Assembly (NCBI GenBank): GCA_022828595.1
Contig: JAKGHH010000001.1
Coordinates: 72,350,401-72,414,400, forward strand
Source of the DNA: Nelumbo lutea
Taxonomy: Eukaryota > Streptophyta > Magnoliopsida > Proteales > Nelumbonaceae
Direction: 5' to 3'
Length of the DNA stretch: 64,000 nt
How positions within the stretch are numbered: position 1 is the stretch's first letter; every line of letters starts with the position of its first letter. The position numbers and the translations under genes were made by a program. The notes under the pieces are model-generated. The model saw only the letters and a program-made list of their open reading frames with translations, made no database searches and was not told where the DNA came from. This document shows, in pieces, positions 11,628 to 24,997 of the stretch.

Positions 11628-12660
11628 ATAAGCTGCTGATTTGGTGTAAAAATCGAAGTAGGAGCAGTTTCCTTAGAAGAGGTGATTTGGCGCGTTGGCC
11701 ACAGGCTGTATATATCTACGGGCTGACGTGTCCTTGTGATTTCCTGGTGTTCATCCGAAATGGGATTCGTATCGGCTGACTGAGCATTTTTCGGGCGGAA
11801 CGATGATGGAATTTATTATAATCGTAGCTTAGCCTTGTATCATGGACCTCTTAAATTGTCAAAGTAGAACTGCCATCGTAGTTATTATTAATAATAGCAT
11901 TGTTATTTATGCCGCTGGTTGGCTTGGAATTGCGAAAAGTATAGAAGAGATCAATGAGTGTTATTTCTATTCTACATTCATGTGGCGTACCATTTTGACA
12001 GAAACTCCTGTGTTAGTATATTGGATCGTTCTTTGAGGAGTCGGTGAGGTTTTTAATATCTTTCAGATAAGCCAGTCAGTACTCAGTAGGTGGGTGAAGT
12101 TGAATGGACAAAACAAAACAACTTATTAGAATCAATGGAAAGGGCCTGAGAAGCAGTAGACAGAAATCTGCCTAGCTAACAGCTGCTACATTTGGATCGC
12201 ATTTTGAGTAAGAAAAATTAACAATCATTTAAAAACTAGGGAAAATTGTGTACCCTGTACTTTGGGTTAATCCTTAAACTTTAAAATATGCTAATCCAAT
12301 ATCTATAAACTTTCAAAAATATCAACTTAGTTGCCAATCATTAACCAGTCCTTTGAATGGTGGACAACTAAAATTCCTCTCCTCTCCTGATTGAATATGA
12401 ATTCTTGGTTATCCTAATGATATTGCTGGAAATGACATAGTTTCAAATTTGAAATGTCCATTCAGTAGCGTTGCATCAACCCCATTGGATGAAAAGTAAC
12501 AAATAAGACAAAAAGCTCATTTTGTGACATTGACTTTTTGTTTTTTGAGTTTGGAAGGAGTACAGATAATAATACAGACATGTAGAGTACAAATACTCTC
12601 TGTAGATAAATTGGTTTTTGAAACACACAGCATAATTAAACCAAATTATAGAACATTTTG
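11628..12660. other. DUF506 3' flank and intergenic DNA
   Basis: The first few hundred bases are probably 3' UTR. Sequence from about 12238 (gggaaaattgtgtaccctg) resembles one terminus of the AGGTAAATT-type MITE at 57926, but no matching right end was found. Nothing coding is recognised. Confidence 0.35.
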
Positions 12661-13835
12661 TAGAATGTGATGTGGTTCAGAGGAATAGAGGGTGGAGTGG
12701 AGCAGAGCAGAGTCCGCATGAGGTCCATCATTGGGAATATATACCACCAAGAACCAGTGGTTCCATGGATTTGATCTCATGCCTCCTTATTGGAGGGGGT
12801 GCCATGCACGCGACCATCTCGACTACTAGTTCAAACCATGTGATTTCAACCTAATCCAACCTGTATGATTGTGTGATTGAGTAAGACATTGCAATGAAGT
12901 TTTACACGGATTATCAATGTAAAAATTACATCTATAGACACATTTTTCAATACTCACTCTTTTTAATGGTTTAATTTTTTTTTTTTCAAACTGTTCTTAA
13001 CTAAACAACCATTAATGGATTCTAGTTCTAGGCGTGGAAAGCCACACCTGGGTTAGTGGAGAGGAGGGTAGAGATGGAGAGGATTATGGGGAGAGAACAG
13101 GGAAGGAGGAAAGTAACAGGAGAGGGAGGATGGATGGAGAGGAAAGAACAGAGGTGGGACCAGAGGAGAGGAAGAAATGGTAGATGGACAGAGATGGAGG
13201 GGATTTTATAGGAAGGGTAGGGGTGGAGGACTCGGTGAGAGAAGACATGATAACAGAATTTGTAGAAAAATTGGGTTGTAGATTGGAAGATTTGAATGTA
13301 TTGAAAAAAAACTTATAGAAGAATAAGAATCAACTCTAAGAAAAATATAAAAAGAAGAAATTGAGTGAAATAGAGAAATTAAAGAAAAATATAAAAAGAG
13401 ACAGAATCATCTCTAAGATCATTCAATGGCTTTATGAGTAAACATGACTTAAGCCGGAGTCAGACTTCATCACTGTGCTCAGACTTCGGAGTACCAGCGT
13501 ATACTTATGTGAGAAATGTGCGAAGAGTTAGGCAAGCAGAGTACAACCAACTATGATTTGAGAAAATAAAAAATAAGGGGAAGTACGGTGACAACGGATC
13601 AAACTATTCGGACCTTCACCTCTTCCTAATAAGTACGGTCCTGTAGTTGCATATTACTTCATACCAAATAAATATCCTGCTATCTTCTATCTTGTATATT
13701 ATTGTGGAATTCCAGTTGCTGTCATATGAAACGGATTTGCAAGTGCACGCAGGTGTGCTACATACAGCACAAATTAACCTGATCATTGGACAATAGTAGT
13801 ATTTCATGGGCCTTTCTATTTATTTATTTACTTTT
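12661..13835. other. Intergenic, purine-rich tract, no gene seen
   Basis: Bases 13045-13240 are a strongly purine-skewed stretch of ggagagg-type repeats on the + strand. The rest is unremarkable AT-rich DNA. No coding sequence or RNA gene is recognised. Confidence 0.35.
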
Positions 13836-15117
13836 GGATAAAATTACACGAATCCCCGTGTATTATGGGGTCAGTTACAAAGACCCCCTTGCATTTTTTT
13901 TTTTTTTTTGGGACCATGACCCCTTGAAGGGCCTGAACTTTTGGCGTTAGACAAAGACCCCGAACTACCCTTTTCTGGAGACAATCACTGGTAAGAATTG
14001 GGATTTGCGTGACTGGACAAAGGGAAGAGAAGGAGATGTGAATCATGCCAGTCGCAGTGTTTCGGCCATTTCCACCACTCCCTCCAGCTCCAGTTGTCAT
14101 CATTCCTGGTATTAATTATACACCATGGCGGTTGGTTCTAGCCACACGTTTCCAGTTCCGTCTCCAGTGCCTCTGCCACCCATTCCAGCTCCAGCCCTAG
14201 TGCATCCGCCGCCCACCCCAGCATATTGGCTCCCCCTGTATTCGACCAGCCCGCACCTTGATTCCACCCGTGTGACGTGTCCATTGCCCATTTTCACAAT
14301 TCTATCAAGCAATCAAGCAATAAACACTCCCGTTTCCGATCAAGACATGTTTTTTTGAAATAAAAATAGCTTTGAATTGCAAAATCTATCATTTAGGTCA
14401 TTAGCTAGTACACTTCTTATTTTCCGATCCCCACTTAAAATCCTTTCCCTCGAAAGCATCGTCTCACATTTCTTGATTACCGAAATCTTCCTGTATCTTC
14501 TACGGATGAAATCTCCGATCAAGGCATATGGTTTCTTTCATACGCTATCTGCATGAGTTCCACTTTAGCTTCTGCCCAGTGTCTTGGGTCAATTGATTTA
14601 TCATCGCCGTGGATAAAATCTCCAATCAAGGCATATGGCTTCTTTCATGCGCCATGTTCATGAGTTCCACTTCAGCTTCTGCCCAGTGTCTTGGGTCAAT
14701 TGATTTATCATCGCCGTGGCGCAACCATGCCAACACGGAAGATGCAATTGGTGAATGGTGATCCACCTGAAGAGATCTACCTGACCTGATCCTTGTAATA
14801 CTCTTTGGTTTTGCAAAGTCAACACAGAAAACCTGAAGGAAACCCAATGCTAAATAATTCTCATGATAATCAATGTCTAGGATCAAAGATTCAATAGTTA
14901 ATGAATTTCACAGGCAAAGCTTTTCGGCGATAATTCGATAATGATTAAAGATATTTTTAGGTCAGTTGGATTTTAAAAGAGAATGGCAAGAATAAGAAAA
15001 TTCAAAAAGTTTAATAGGGTATTTTGATAATTTAATGATTTTCATTATCTTACTTCACGACCGAAGGGGTATTTGTCACAACATAAAAGTTCAGGGGCGG
15101 GTCAATGCAATTTACCC
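13836..15117. mobile_element. 1.28-kb TIR element carrying gene-like sequence (Pack-MITE candidate)
   Basis: The left end GGATAAAATTACACG and the right end (inverse GGGTAAATTGCATTG) form imperfect terminal inverted repeats, continued by the opposed words gaccccttgaagggcctgaactttt and aaaagttcaggggcgggtc. It is flanked by an exact 8-bp repeat, ttactttt, at 13828-13835 and 15118-15125. Inside are a Pro-rich open stretch (14125-14310, +) and an exon-like stretch on the minus strand (14340-14886) reading WLRHGDDKSIDPRHWAEAE, which I do not recognise. The 8-9 bp duplication fits a Mutator- or hAT-type element; the gene-like interior suggests capture. Confidence 0.5.
14505..14720 (-). repeat. 107-bp tandem duplication of an exon-like segment
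   Basis: The word gatgaaatctccgatcaagg at 14505 recurs as gataaaatctccaatcaagg at 14612, and the copies run in parallel for about 107 bases. On the minus strand both encode versions of DDKSIDPRHWAEA plus a YERNHMP/HERSHMP tail. The period is not a multiple of three, so the duplication breaks the frame. The copies differ at several bases, so this is older than the 195-bp repeat at 4344. Confidence 0.7.
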
Positions 15118-15484
15118 TTACTTTTTTACGAGTATGGACTCCTGGTTATTACTGTGTCAAGGTTTCAGGTTTGAGCCACGATACAATGCAATAGATATTC
15201 ATTCAACTTGATGCCACCATGGCAAATTAAATTTGGATTAAAATTGATTTCAAGATTCAAAACCTTCTTCGGACCCTCTCTCGCACCATATGTGAGTAAA
15301 CAAATGGAGTGTAGGGAAAATTTGTCTGAGACATGCACTGGAAACAGTCCCTACAACCAATCTAGTTCAGATCACTATAATTCCTTCTCTTACTCATGGA
15401 ATTACACAGGGCTCTCGCCCAAACATGTATATGGCAATGAGAACTGGATGACTGGGGGGGAGTAAATTGACCACGTTTCAACTT

Positions 15485-18400
15485 TCAGGCTTCAGCATTT
15501 TCACCAGCTCCACTGTCCAAAGACTGAGTAACACCAACCTCGGCTGGCCGAATTACCCGATCATAGAGCATGTATCCAGGCTGCAAGATAAACACAAAGG
15601 CACAATTTCGTTATAAATTTGCCACTACATTTTACTCGTCATTTTTCCAAGGCAAATGTGAATGTAATTTCAAATGTAAGTCTTATTTCTGCATAATGCA
15701 ACCAAGTCATTTAGTCATGCTTATGTCATAATGTCTATCAGCACAGTTAACCCCCACTCCTTTGCTACATAGATAAACTAAAAAGGAAGCTCCATATTAC
15801 GTTTTGAATGAATACTCGTAATAACATCCAAGTACCTTCAGAACTGCAGCCACAGTGCCAGGAGGCTTAGAACTATCAGGTATTTGGAAGACTGCATTAT
15901 GCCTATGTGGATCAAACTGCTCATTCATTGAATCAAATTTCTCCACTCCAAACTTTCTAAACACCTGAAAGAAAGAAATATTTATCAAAAACTTATAAAC
16001 TATGACGAGCACATTATTTTCAGGTGACCCTACGAAAATCGTTCAAACTCCAGACACAAGTAGAGAGGACATTGTTTGTAAACAGATACAATTAGCAAAG
16101 ATGAAGATTAGAACAATTTATAACCAGTTTTGGAACAGATATATTATCAATAGTTAACAAAGAGGATAAGGCTTACTGAGTTTAGAATAAATTTAGTTTT
16201 AGAATAGGAAAAACAAACTTTTTGGGAGCATGTAACACTTGAAAAGCAATGCAATATTAGCAAACAGAGAGAATAAATTTAGAAAAAAAAATCCAGTGGC
16301 CACAGAGCACTGAAATTTTAAGAAATTGCATCCAAGAAACTCGTATCAAGAGGGAGTTACATTAAACTTGGTTGCTGACTGGAGAACTGGCAATGAGAAA
16401 CCATCAAAGAGCAGATAGGGTGTTTAGTTAAGCAAATGTGGTAATGTTCGTCTTGTCAGATTTACGAGGGGGGCTCATTAAAAGCTGAGATACTCTCTCA
16501 GCAACAAGGTTTAACACTTGGTTTTTCCTCAGGCATAGGTTCACTATTATTGGTGCAGGATGATCACATGTCGTAGTAGGCTGAATGCTATCATATTCAG
16601 ATGGCCCTTAGGCACTAAGGCATTACAGAATACAGACAAGCCAATTCTTTTGCATCCAGGTTAAGCAGCTCATTGAAACAGATGTCTAGATCAGCAATCA
16701 CTGGCTGATGGTTCAGCAAGAGGGTAAGAAGACAACAGCTGTACAGAGAGTCAGGCAACCCATAGTTTTTTTGGTAAACAGGCAACCCACACTTGTTCAC
16801 TATGATCTTCTATCTACTTCGGTGATTTTTTATTTGTCAGTGGCAATCAATGTGGTTCTCTCATCTGGAATCTTCTAGATGTCAGGTACTACTCTTATCT
16901 TTTCCTCTCATTCATTATGCATAATCCTCTTTGGTTGTGCTAATAATTAAAAAAACAAAAATTTAAGAAAATAAACACGGCTCTAGAAAAGCATCCTTGA
17001 GAAATCACCCCATCCTGTCCACTCATGGTTGAGTTCTATCATGATAGATAACATAAATTCATAGCCCAAGATGTTGCATGGATTCTAGTGCAGGTATATG
17101 CCCAGGAGACAGATCCATCATCCATCTGACCCCAAAATCTTGGAATACAAGGACTTAGCCAAATGCAAATAAATGCAGATCCAAAAGGGAAATATTAAGG
17201 ATAAAACAAAGCAAATAAATCAGCTTGCAACATAATAACTAAATGCAAAAGCATAATGATGTATAGGAAATCTACGTTTTATAAGGTCTAAGAGGCATTC
17301 TTGCTTGAGCATTATAAAAGTGTAATGCATCAGTTAATAATTTATGTTTAATTTGTGTCCTATTAAGTAGAACAAAATCCAGATCCATCAAACTCTAGCA
17401 ATGAAAACAAAAACCAAAAAAAAGCACAAGTTTGGGGATTTAATACATATTCCATGTATCATGTCAGGTAGGTAAAGTGAGGAGTCAGGTTGTTACAAGC
17501 ACAACTGACCAAGGAGAAAGCAATAGTTCAAATGCTGCAAAATGATTTATGAACAAGTGAGGATGTTAGACAATGTATGCCCTTAGATCCAATTAGAATG
17601 ATATACCTTATGACATTTAATGTAAATGAATAAAGTATATATTTGATTCATGTTATTGTGGTGTATTTCTGTGTAATACCCTTAAACTGGACACATATGA
17701 GACTCGTGTTAGTTTAGAATCTTCACAGCTGTTGGATAGATCTGGGGAGATTTATCCTGCCAAGGCTGACACTGATGTACCACCAAGTTGGTTGAGGTGG
17801 TTTGTCTCAGCTGCTAGGGTGAGACCTGAGGTACATGCAGTGTGGGCTTTCTTGAAACCCTGAATCGGACCAGAATTCCAGTATTCCCCTGGACCTTAGA
17901 GATTGATGGGCAAAACTAAAATGTTACACATGACCCCTAGACTCGATTATGATACTGCACTAGGTGTCGGATTGAGGTGTCTTTGATATGCTAATCAGTG
18001 AGATCCTTAGAGGGGGTCAACTTGGGTATGTTGGGACAGTCCGAGAATTCATCTGAGTGAGTGATCATAGTGACAGGATCAACCCATTTGTCGAACAAAG
18101 GTAATGATCGGGAATGCACTATCTCTGATGGAAACCTAAACTGCCGGCAGTTGGTTTCAATTGTTGAAATTTGTTTTGCAAAATATATTTGTATAGAGAT
18201 ATACATATATATATGGTTTCAAAATATTTGCAAAATGTTTTAATTCTCGAGATCCATGTGAGTAGAGAGTGTACCATTGTTCCTTGCAGCCGAGGGAGAA
18301 GCCATCTCTTATCGAGCAGCGTTTAATCATTATGGGCTAAGAGGTTAAGTGTAAGACCATTGAGGGTAAAATTTTATGGGCTAATCTTACATCTGCCCAC

Positions 18401-21400
18401 AGTCCCTAGGTTTTTATAAGGTGGCTTGGCCCAGGGACCACTTAGTGTAAGTGTTGGGCCCATTAAGAGCCCATGGAGATGGGCTCAAGGGTTCACTGTC
18501 CATTACAGTGAATTCGGCCAGGCCTTGTAACAGAGGCTAAGCTGAACCAATGTGGCTGATGTGTAGATCAATGTTTCGGTCCCACACCATACAAGGAAAC
18601 CCAACTGGGGAGCGGTTTGGAAGGTTAGTGAGCACATGGACTTAATGGGCCTAAAGCCCAATTCAATTTGGTTTAATTGGATTAATTAAAGAGAGGCGGA
18701 TCTAGGATTTGGATCAACAGATAAGACAAGGGATTATCCTTATCCACTTAGAGAGTCCAGATCCAAATAGAGATTTGGATTTGGAAACTCCTAATAATAT
18801 TAGGGGGGCTGATCTAATCTACAGATAAGATAAGGGCTTATCCTTATCTCTTAAAGAGAGTTCAGATTCAAATAAGGATTTGAATTAGGAAACTCCTAAT
18901 GGGATTAGGAGTTTATCTCTTCAAGGCTATTAAAGGAGGAGGAGAGCAAACCTCCAAACACAACAACTCAATCAGATCTCAGATCACAGAAAGAGAGAAG
19001 ACAGCAACAGTAAGACTGCGCAAATCCTCTTTTACCCTCTCCCTAATCTTTCTTCTTTATTCCAATTCCAACAGTCACACCATCTTCCTCTAGCCCTGTT
19101 ACTTCAACTCCTCTCCCTCCCATCTGAAGTGATCTGTCATCCCCAACTTGTTCCTACTTTCACTTCATACTTATTCTAATTCTCTCTATCCTCTCCTCTA
19201 ACATCAGGGAAGCCTCTTCCAGACAACCTTCCTACTCCTAGGTCTTCTAGGTAAGATTCCACCAAACTAGTAGTACACCATACAAAGCTTGCAAACTCAA
19301 AATTGGATCACACTTACTTGAGATGATAAGGGCATAAAGGGCTCAAAAGAGAAAGGGGGAAAGAAATGCAGAAATGGATTTTGACAGAGTAAATATCTTA
19401 CCTCTACAAGCTGCTTATCAGTCATCTCAACACCTTCCAGAAGTGTTTTTAGAAGTGGTACAGCTCCAACGGTGTCTTTGGATGCATCAATCTTTGAGAA
19501 GCTATCTTTGACAACTGAGGAAGCCCTTCCAAGATTGTCTGCAACATCTAAAAGGCTCTTTGCAAAGCTCTGCAGTACATTTCATATAAAGACCACCATC
19601 AGAGCTTAAATATACCACATAGACAGCCAAATATTCTGATATAGAAATCCATAGTGCCATTTGAAAGATCATTAGCCATGTAGAGGTGAAAAGAAGCCAC
19701 CAACCTGTATAGCAAATTTTTTAGAGTTCTCTGCTTCACGTTTTGTTCTATCCATTACATTTTCCATTTCTGCATAAGTACGGAGAACTTTATCTTGCAT
19801 TTTTTCAATCTCCTTGTGCTTCGCCTTCAACTGTTCTTCCTTCTCGGCAACAAGTTTTACCAAATCATCAAAAGAGGGTTCCTTTTCATCATCTGAATCA
19901 GAAAATGCAGTACGTTTAGTTACTCTCCTCCTCCTCTTGACAGATTCAGAGGCAGGAGATTTATGTTCTGAACTAGAACCTGTTCCTTCCATTTTCTCTG
20001 GTGCTTTAGTATCTTCACTTGTCTTTGTGGCCTCAGCATTTACAGGGGTGTCATGTGCATGTTCATCTCCAGACTGGTTAGTCTCATTTTCATTTGGTTG
20101 AGGAGAAGAAGAGGAAGAGATACCAAATTGCTGAGTCAGTGACGTATTAAGGGCTGAAGGAAGCCAAGTAGCCTGACTTGGGAAACACTGCCATAGAACA
20201 AATACCTTCTTTAGTCAATACAAGAAATATTCTTTTTTCAAAAATCTATAGCAGGAATCACAACAAGTTGGCAGCATGAAGGCATCCCATCTTGAAGGAA
20301 CAATTGGAGTCAGTAATTTAGCGCATACTGTATACTTGTAGCAGTATACTCCATAAACTGAATAGTCTTTTATGTTGAAATTTTAAGGATGCAACATGTG
20401 CACCTTATAAGATGAAGTCACCCATCCAAATTAAAAGAGTCTAAAATAACTACTTGGAAGACTAAAGAGAATCTGGGTTCAGTTAGTGAGAAAAGATTTG
20501 TTAGTAGTTTTACCAATTATAGGGATTTTTTATCATAAAGATGAAATCTTTATATATAGTGCTGATACTTCACTTGGCTTCACGTCCAGGCCATAAAAGT
20601 TAAATCAGAATATATTAATGGCATCATACAATGCCAATGATTGCAAACAATGATTGCCCAAATATTCCAATCTTTAAATCTAATCTATGAGTTAATCAGT
20701 TAAGGTACTTAAGAAGTATGATAAAAAAAACATTTCAAAATTTAAATGTCTTTCCATCTTTTTACCTTTTTATCATTACTGTCAACGTTCATGGCACATG
20801 CCTTTCCACTAACTTTATTAAAAAGAAACACAGATGATAATAGAAAGAAAGGAAACGCTATCCAAACAAAGGACCCCACAGGAATAAAAAATACCACATC
20901 CTCTAAGGCCCCACCTCTTTGGCAACAACCAAAATCCCAAATCAGAAACATCAACACTGCACAAACTCCCAGCTTCCAAGCATCACTAACCCATATCTAG
21001 ACTGCTCAGTTCTTACCCTTACCACCTATTCCTCTTCCCCTCACTCTTTTAGAGGAATTTCTGAAAACCTTCAGTGTTATGATATATAGGGGTTCTCCTA
21101 AATGGATGAAGTGCCAGGTCAGCCACACATCAGAATCCAATACTCCACAGGCTCTTGGGGGGACACTTCTACATATGGTTGTCTTACTTTTCATTGCTTA
21201 TTTGACATAGATGAATATCTAATATGCATGATGGAAATCCATCTTTTCTTATAGAATTTCACTAGGTAACAAAAATAATCTTTTAGATTTAGATACACAA
21301 TAACCTATGGTCATATGATTACAGAATTCAGCGTATGTAGAAATATTTTCAAGTAAATTTCCAATTTCAAAAATTCCCTTGGGTAAATGTCTTTTCTTAT

Positions 21401-23580
21401 CTTGCCAAGTCAGACGTTTGGACAGTGGCACCTCTAGACATCGGCACTTACATTTGTCACCTCATTTACAACCTTAAGCTGAAAATAGGAAGTGCGCTGT
21501 TGATTTGAATCTTACAATTGAATCATGAGTCTCACAGGCTATGATTTCAATTTTACAATTGAATCCCTTACAGAAAAAGGTTTATGATTATTATTTGAAT
21601 TTTGCATTGTAATAATGAATTTTATGATTTATATGATTCATGCAATTTGAATCAATTCATAATAGGACCCTATTCTCCATGTTGTCACTTTGTTTCTTTT
21701 TAATATTTTAAGGTGTTCTTGTTTCAAAATCGTTATTAGAATAAGATTTATTTGGTCCATTTAAAGCATATTTAGGAAATTCACAAAAATTATTTTCCAT
21801 CATATGTATGTTAAAGAGTCATTATATGTAGATTAATCGATTTTCAAGTCAATTTTGATTATATCATCTTATGCTTCTAGCATACAACTAGTAAGCTCCA
21901 TGGTATTAAGTATACTAGTTTAGTGGCAGTGCACTTGCACATGCAAGGAAAGATGAGTATAGTAGGGAGGTGGGGAGAGAGAGAGAAAGAGAAATGGACT
22001 AAATATCTCTCATGGTTGTCTGGACCTGAAGCTAATGCAAGTACTTACATGCCTTATATATAATGGATATTGATTAAGAATATAAGTTCAATCTATCCTT
22101 TTAGTTGTTGGCATAACTTTTCATTTTTTTTTTATAAATTTCAAAAAAAACGGAAATAAACTGATGATTTACAATTCAATTCACGATTTGGTTCAATTCA
22201 ATACAATTAAACTTTCTCTATGATTTATGATACAATTATGATTTTGCTTTTGGAAAAGGTAAAAGTATAAGACTATATTAGCATTAAAGAAAGAAAATAC
22301 AAGCATGCTTGCCAAATGGAGAAAAGGCCCAACAGAAAATGAACCCCAGCTGAGTCAAAAAGCAACAATCCATAACCAGCAAACTCAAAACGAAAAAAAA
22401 AACTAATGCACCCAACAAAAATCTAATGAACCCCAGCTGATACAAATAAGGCATGTATATTACGATGATGGATTATATATGACATTTACAATATTGATTA
22501 ATAAGAGTACAACATATAACCAAAGGGCCAAATTCCAGGGTCAAGGAAGTACCAGTTACAACTTACAAACGCCACAAAATTAAAAAACAAAAAAAAAAGA
22601 AAAAGAAAAAGGCCAGAACATCACAACCTAACGCCCAATAACGTCCTCTATTCGTCGCTCTGTGACAGACAAGGCCTACAACATTAGCATTGTACTTTCA
22701 AATATAACGTGTCACAACACTCTATAATGCATGCTCAATATGTGAAACACTTCCAATTTTCTTATTCATCTAGATAACCTAGGTGCTAGACCATTTCTTG
22801 ATTGGACCAAGGATCCCGACTACATATAGAAAATCTCATTAATGTCAAACACTAAGGAAAACATCAAGTTGGCTACTTATGGAGATGCAATAGAGTGCTG
22901 GTGAGGTATTATTTGGATGACTTTACATAAATATTTATATGTAACTACAATAATAGATTGAAAAAACCTTGCCGTATGAAGACTCCAAACCATTAACCTT
23001 TATCCCTAAACCACCCAGATTCTCTAACTTCCAGAAAAATCCAATCGCAAAAATGCTTTTATTTTTTCTTGAACAAGGAACAAAATTTTCTGTTAAACAA
23101 TCAAACTTGAATAAATATGCACTCCATAAATACACCAGTTCAGAGCAATGACACTTGCAGCCAGAACCCAATCGCCCGCAGACCTCAAACCCTACTACAC
23201 CCCACCGTCCTAAACACAAACAGAAATAAACAATGGATTCCACTTCCCAATCAGATATCATTCCCTGATTCCCGAGTTAAAAAGAAAAAAAAAAAACAAA
23301 TTGATTAATTAACAATAAAAGCAATGAATTTGAGGCAACTAGTCTAGAGAGAGCTCCGAAAGCCCTAGAGCCACATTAAACGCAAAAGTTCATAAAACCT
23401 AAAGAAATGAAATAAAAAAGGAGAACTTTTTTTGAACTTTACCTTGTCAATTGATTCACGGAGAGAATGAAAACTATTGGGCAAAACCGGTAACTGGTCG
23501 TGGCGAGAAGAGACGAGGACGCCTCGGGCGTGAATCGAAACGTTTCTCGAAATCCGAGAAAAAATCCTCGAAACGAACAT
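15485..23580 (-). CDS. Mitochondrial GrpE nucleotide-exchange factor (Mge1-type)
   Basis: Five exons on the minus strand, 23443-23580, 19705-20187, 19402-19569, 15836-15964 and 15485-15580, all in phase 0, give 337 residues. Residues 1-45 are Arg/Ser-rich without acidic residues until late (MFVSRIFSRISRNVSIHARG), a typical mitochondrial presequence. Residues about 60-150 are a low-complexity acidic/basic linker with a KRRRR patch. A long coiled coil follows (LVKLVAEKEEQLKAKHKEIEK), then the GrpE core (ENVMDRTKREAENSKKFAIQ, LLDVADNLGRA, LEGVEMTDKQL). The C-terminal beta domain reads FDPHRHNAVFQIPD, PGTVAAVLKPGYMLYDRVIRPAEV. GrpE releases ADP from mitochondrial Hsp70 during import and folding. 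Intron 3 is over 3.4 kb and contains a probable LTR. Confidence 0.95.
17574..19264. mobile_element. Probable solo LTR in GrpE intron 3
   Basis: The tract begins TGTTAGACAATGTATGCCC and can end ATTCCACCA, approximating the TGTTGGA...TCCAACA ends of plant Copia LTRs. It is more GC-rich than the intron around it. It has an internal degenerate direct duplication of about 110 bases (18690-18910, with repeated words such as attatccttatc and ggaaactcctaat). No target duplication or reverse-transcriptase coding was found, so ends and class are tentative. The GrpE exons on either side keep intact splice sites. Confidence 0.42.
20188..23442 (-). other. GrpE intron 1
   Basis: This is a 3.26-kb AT-rich intron. 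Two gattt/caatt-rich stretches near 21500-21660 and 22140-22240 look like MITE remnants. I found no second coding gene. The open frames at 22935-23261 are not accompanied by recognisable domains. Confidence 0.6.
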
Positions 23581-24000
23581 TCCTGGTTAATTCAGAATAG
23601 CAAGCTATCTTCCGAAAGAATCGTCTAATGGCGACTGGAGGGAGGCGGAAGAGGGAAGTTTGTGCTCTTTTTGGGATATTTTTCCATTTTAGTTGGCGAA
23701 ACTACCCCTGGATATGGAATTAGTTTTAGAGTATTTTTGTAAGGGTTATGAAGTCTTTTAATCCATTCGATTGTATTTGTCCGTCAGTTCATTTTAGGTC
23801 TTCGTTTCGCGCGCGGAAGAAGCCTCCAGAACTTTTTCTTTTCTTCATTCCATCTTCTATTATATAGCCGGCCCGGACTCGGAGGCTGCATATTGGACCA
23901 GATTAATAAACGGGTGACCCGACCTTTGAAGAACGGCCCGAACCTAGACTCTGGACCTTGTTGGGACGGGTTTGAACATTGGATTTGGTCCAAAGAACAA
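23581..24000. other. GrpE 5' flank
   Basis: This is the presumed promoter and 5' UTR of the minus-strand GrpE gene. No clear TATA box was identified on the minus strand. From about 23865 the sequence contains ggcccgg-type words that look like an eroded MITE terminus. Confidence 0.35.
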
Positions 24001-24154
24001 GACTCCGGATAACCTACCCACAAGGCCATAACACATTACTCCGTGCACTCAGAACATCCCCCTATACATGATACATATAGGAAGATGAAATGTTCTTCAT
24101 GTGTAATTGCGATATTACGTGGGCAAAATTCTTGTGGGTAGGAGATCTGGACTC
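24001..24154. mobile_element. 154-bp MITE, GACTCCGGAT family (copy 1)
   Basis: The ends GACTCCGGATAACCTACCCAC and gtgggtaggagatctggactc are inverted repeats. A second copy lies at 56698-56856 and shares the centre, including atgtgtaattgcgatattacgtgg against atgtgtgattatgatgttacgtgg. It is non-coding. Two copies 32 kb apart with matching ends make the boundaries fairly secure. Confidence 0.65.
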
Positions 24155-24997
24155 TCATAATAATCACAATGGGGCTTGATTGCTTTGTCCCTTCTACTCG
24201 CCTTTATTCTTGTTCCCAATTTCCAAGTAGATTTGTTCATAGGCCGGGTTGTGGGACTCGGCCCATGAACATTTTACTCTACTTAGATCTCAGGTTTTGG
24301 GCCGGGCTCATTCAATTTTTGGCAAAAGTTAAGGCTGAGCCCGGCTCATGAATAAACCAGTTCTCAGGTCCCAATACAAACAAAGTGCAGAGTGTAGACG
24401 TATTCAAGGAGGTTGTGTTTGGAGAGTATCTTGATCATGTAAAAACTAACCAGTGCCATCCTAAAAGCAAAACCTTGCTAAGGCCTCTAACCCAATTTAC
24501 CTAGTTTCAAAACATATGGTAATTTGATTGTTTGAGAGCATTATGATAATATACTTGTGTTAGTGAGGCACAATCATGGATGGTTTAGATGCTGAGGTCA
24601 CATTGGCCATTGCCCATCTATGTATATACACTAAATTAATATTATGTCACCTTAGATGGCCTCTTTGTGTTCCATTACCCTAAGGGAGCAATTCTAGAGG
24701 GGGTGTAAAATTCCCCCTAGAATCACCAGGAGTTGTCACTTAACATGGTGATCTCCCCTTTTTTTGCCCAATAATTATCACTCCCAAAACCATTTTTTAT
24801 TTCTCTCAACACTACAGAAGTTTCCTCTTTTAAAGCAGATTTAATCCCCTTGATTATAGGCATCTCTATCTCTTCCCCCAAACAAGGATTGTTACCTTAA
24901 TCCTAGCTTTTCATTCATTCACTCTCTATTTCCTCAAAATTCGATCATCTTGTCACCTCATTCATGTCCTCCCTCTCCTCATCTCCCTCTCAACAAA
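24155..24997. other. Intergenic with a partial GGCCGGG MITE
   Basis: Around 24229-24357 the opposed words ttcataggccggg and ggctcatgaataaacc resemble the ends of the hAT-type element at 42476, so a short degraded relative is likely. The remainder, to the CA microsatellite at 24999, holds nothing recognised. Confidence 0.35.

Noticed and set aside
14112..14358. Pro-rich open frame and Gly-rich antisense frame as a gene
   Set aside because: Low-complexity, GC-rich sequence inside a transposon-like unit, with no conserved domain. It is kept only as possible captured sequence.
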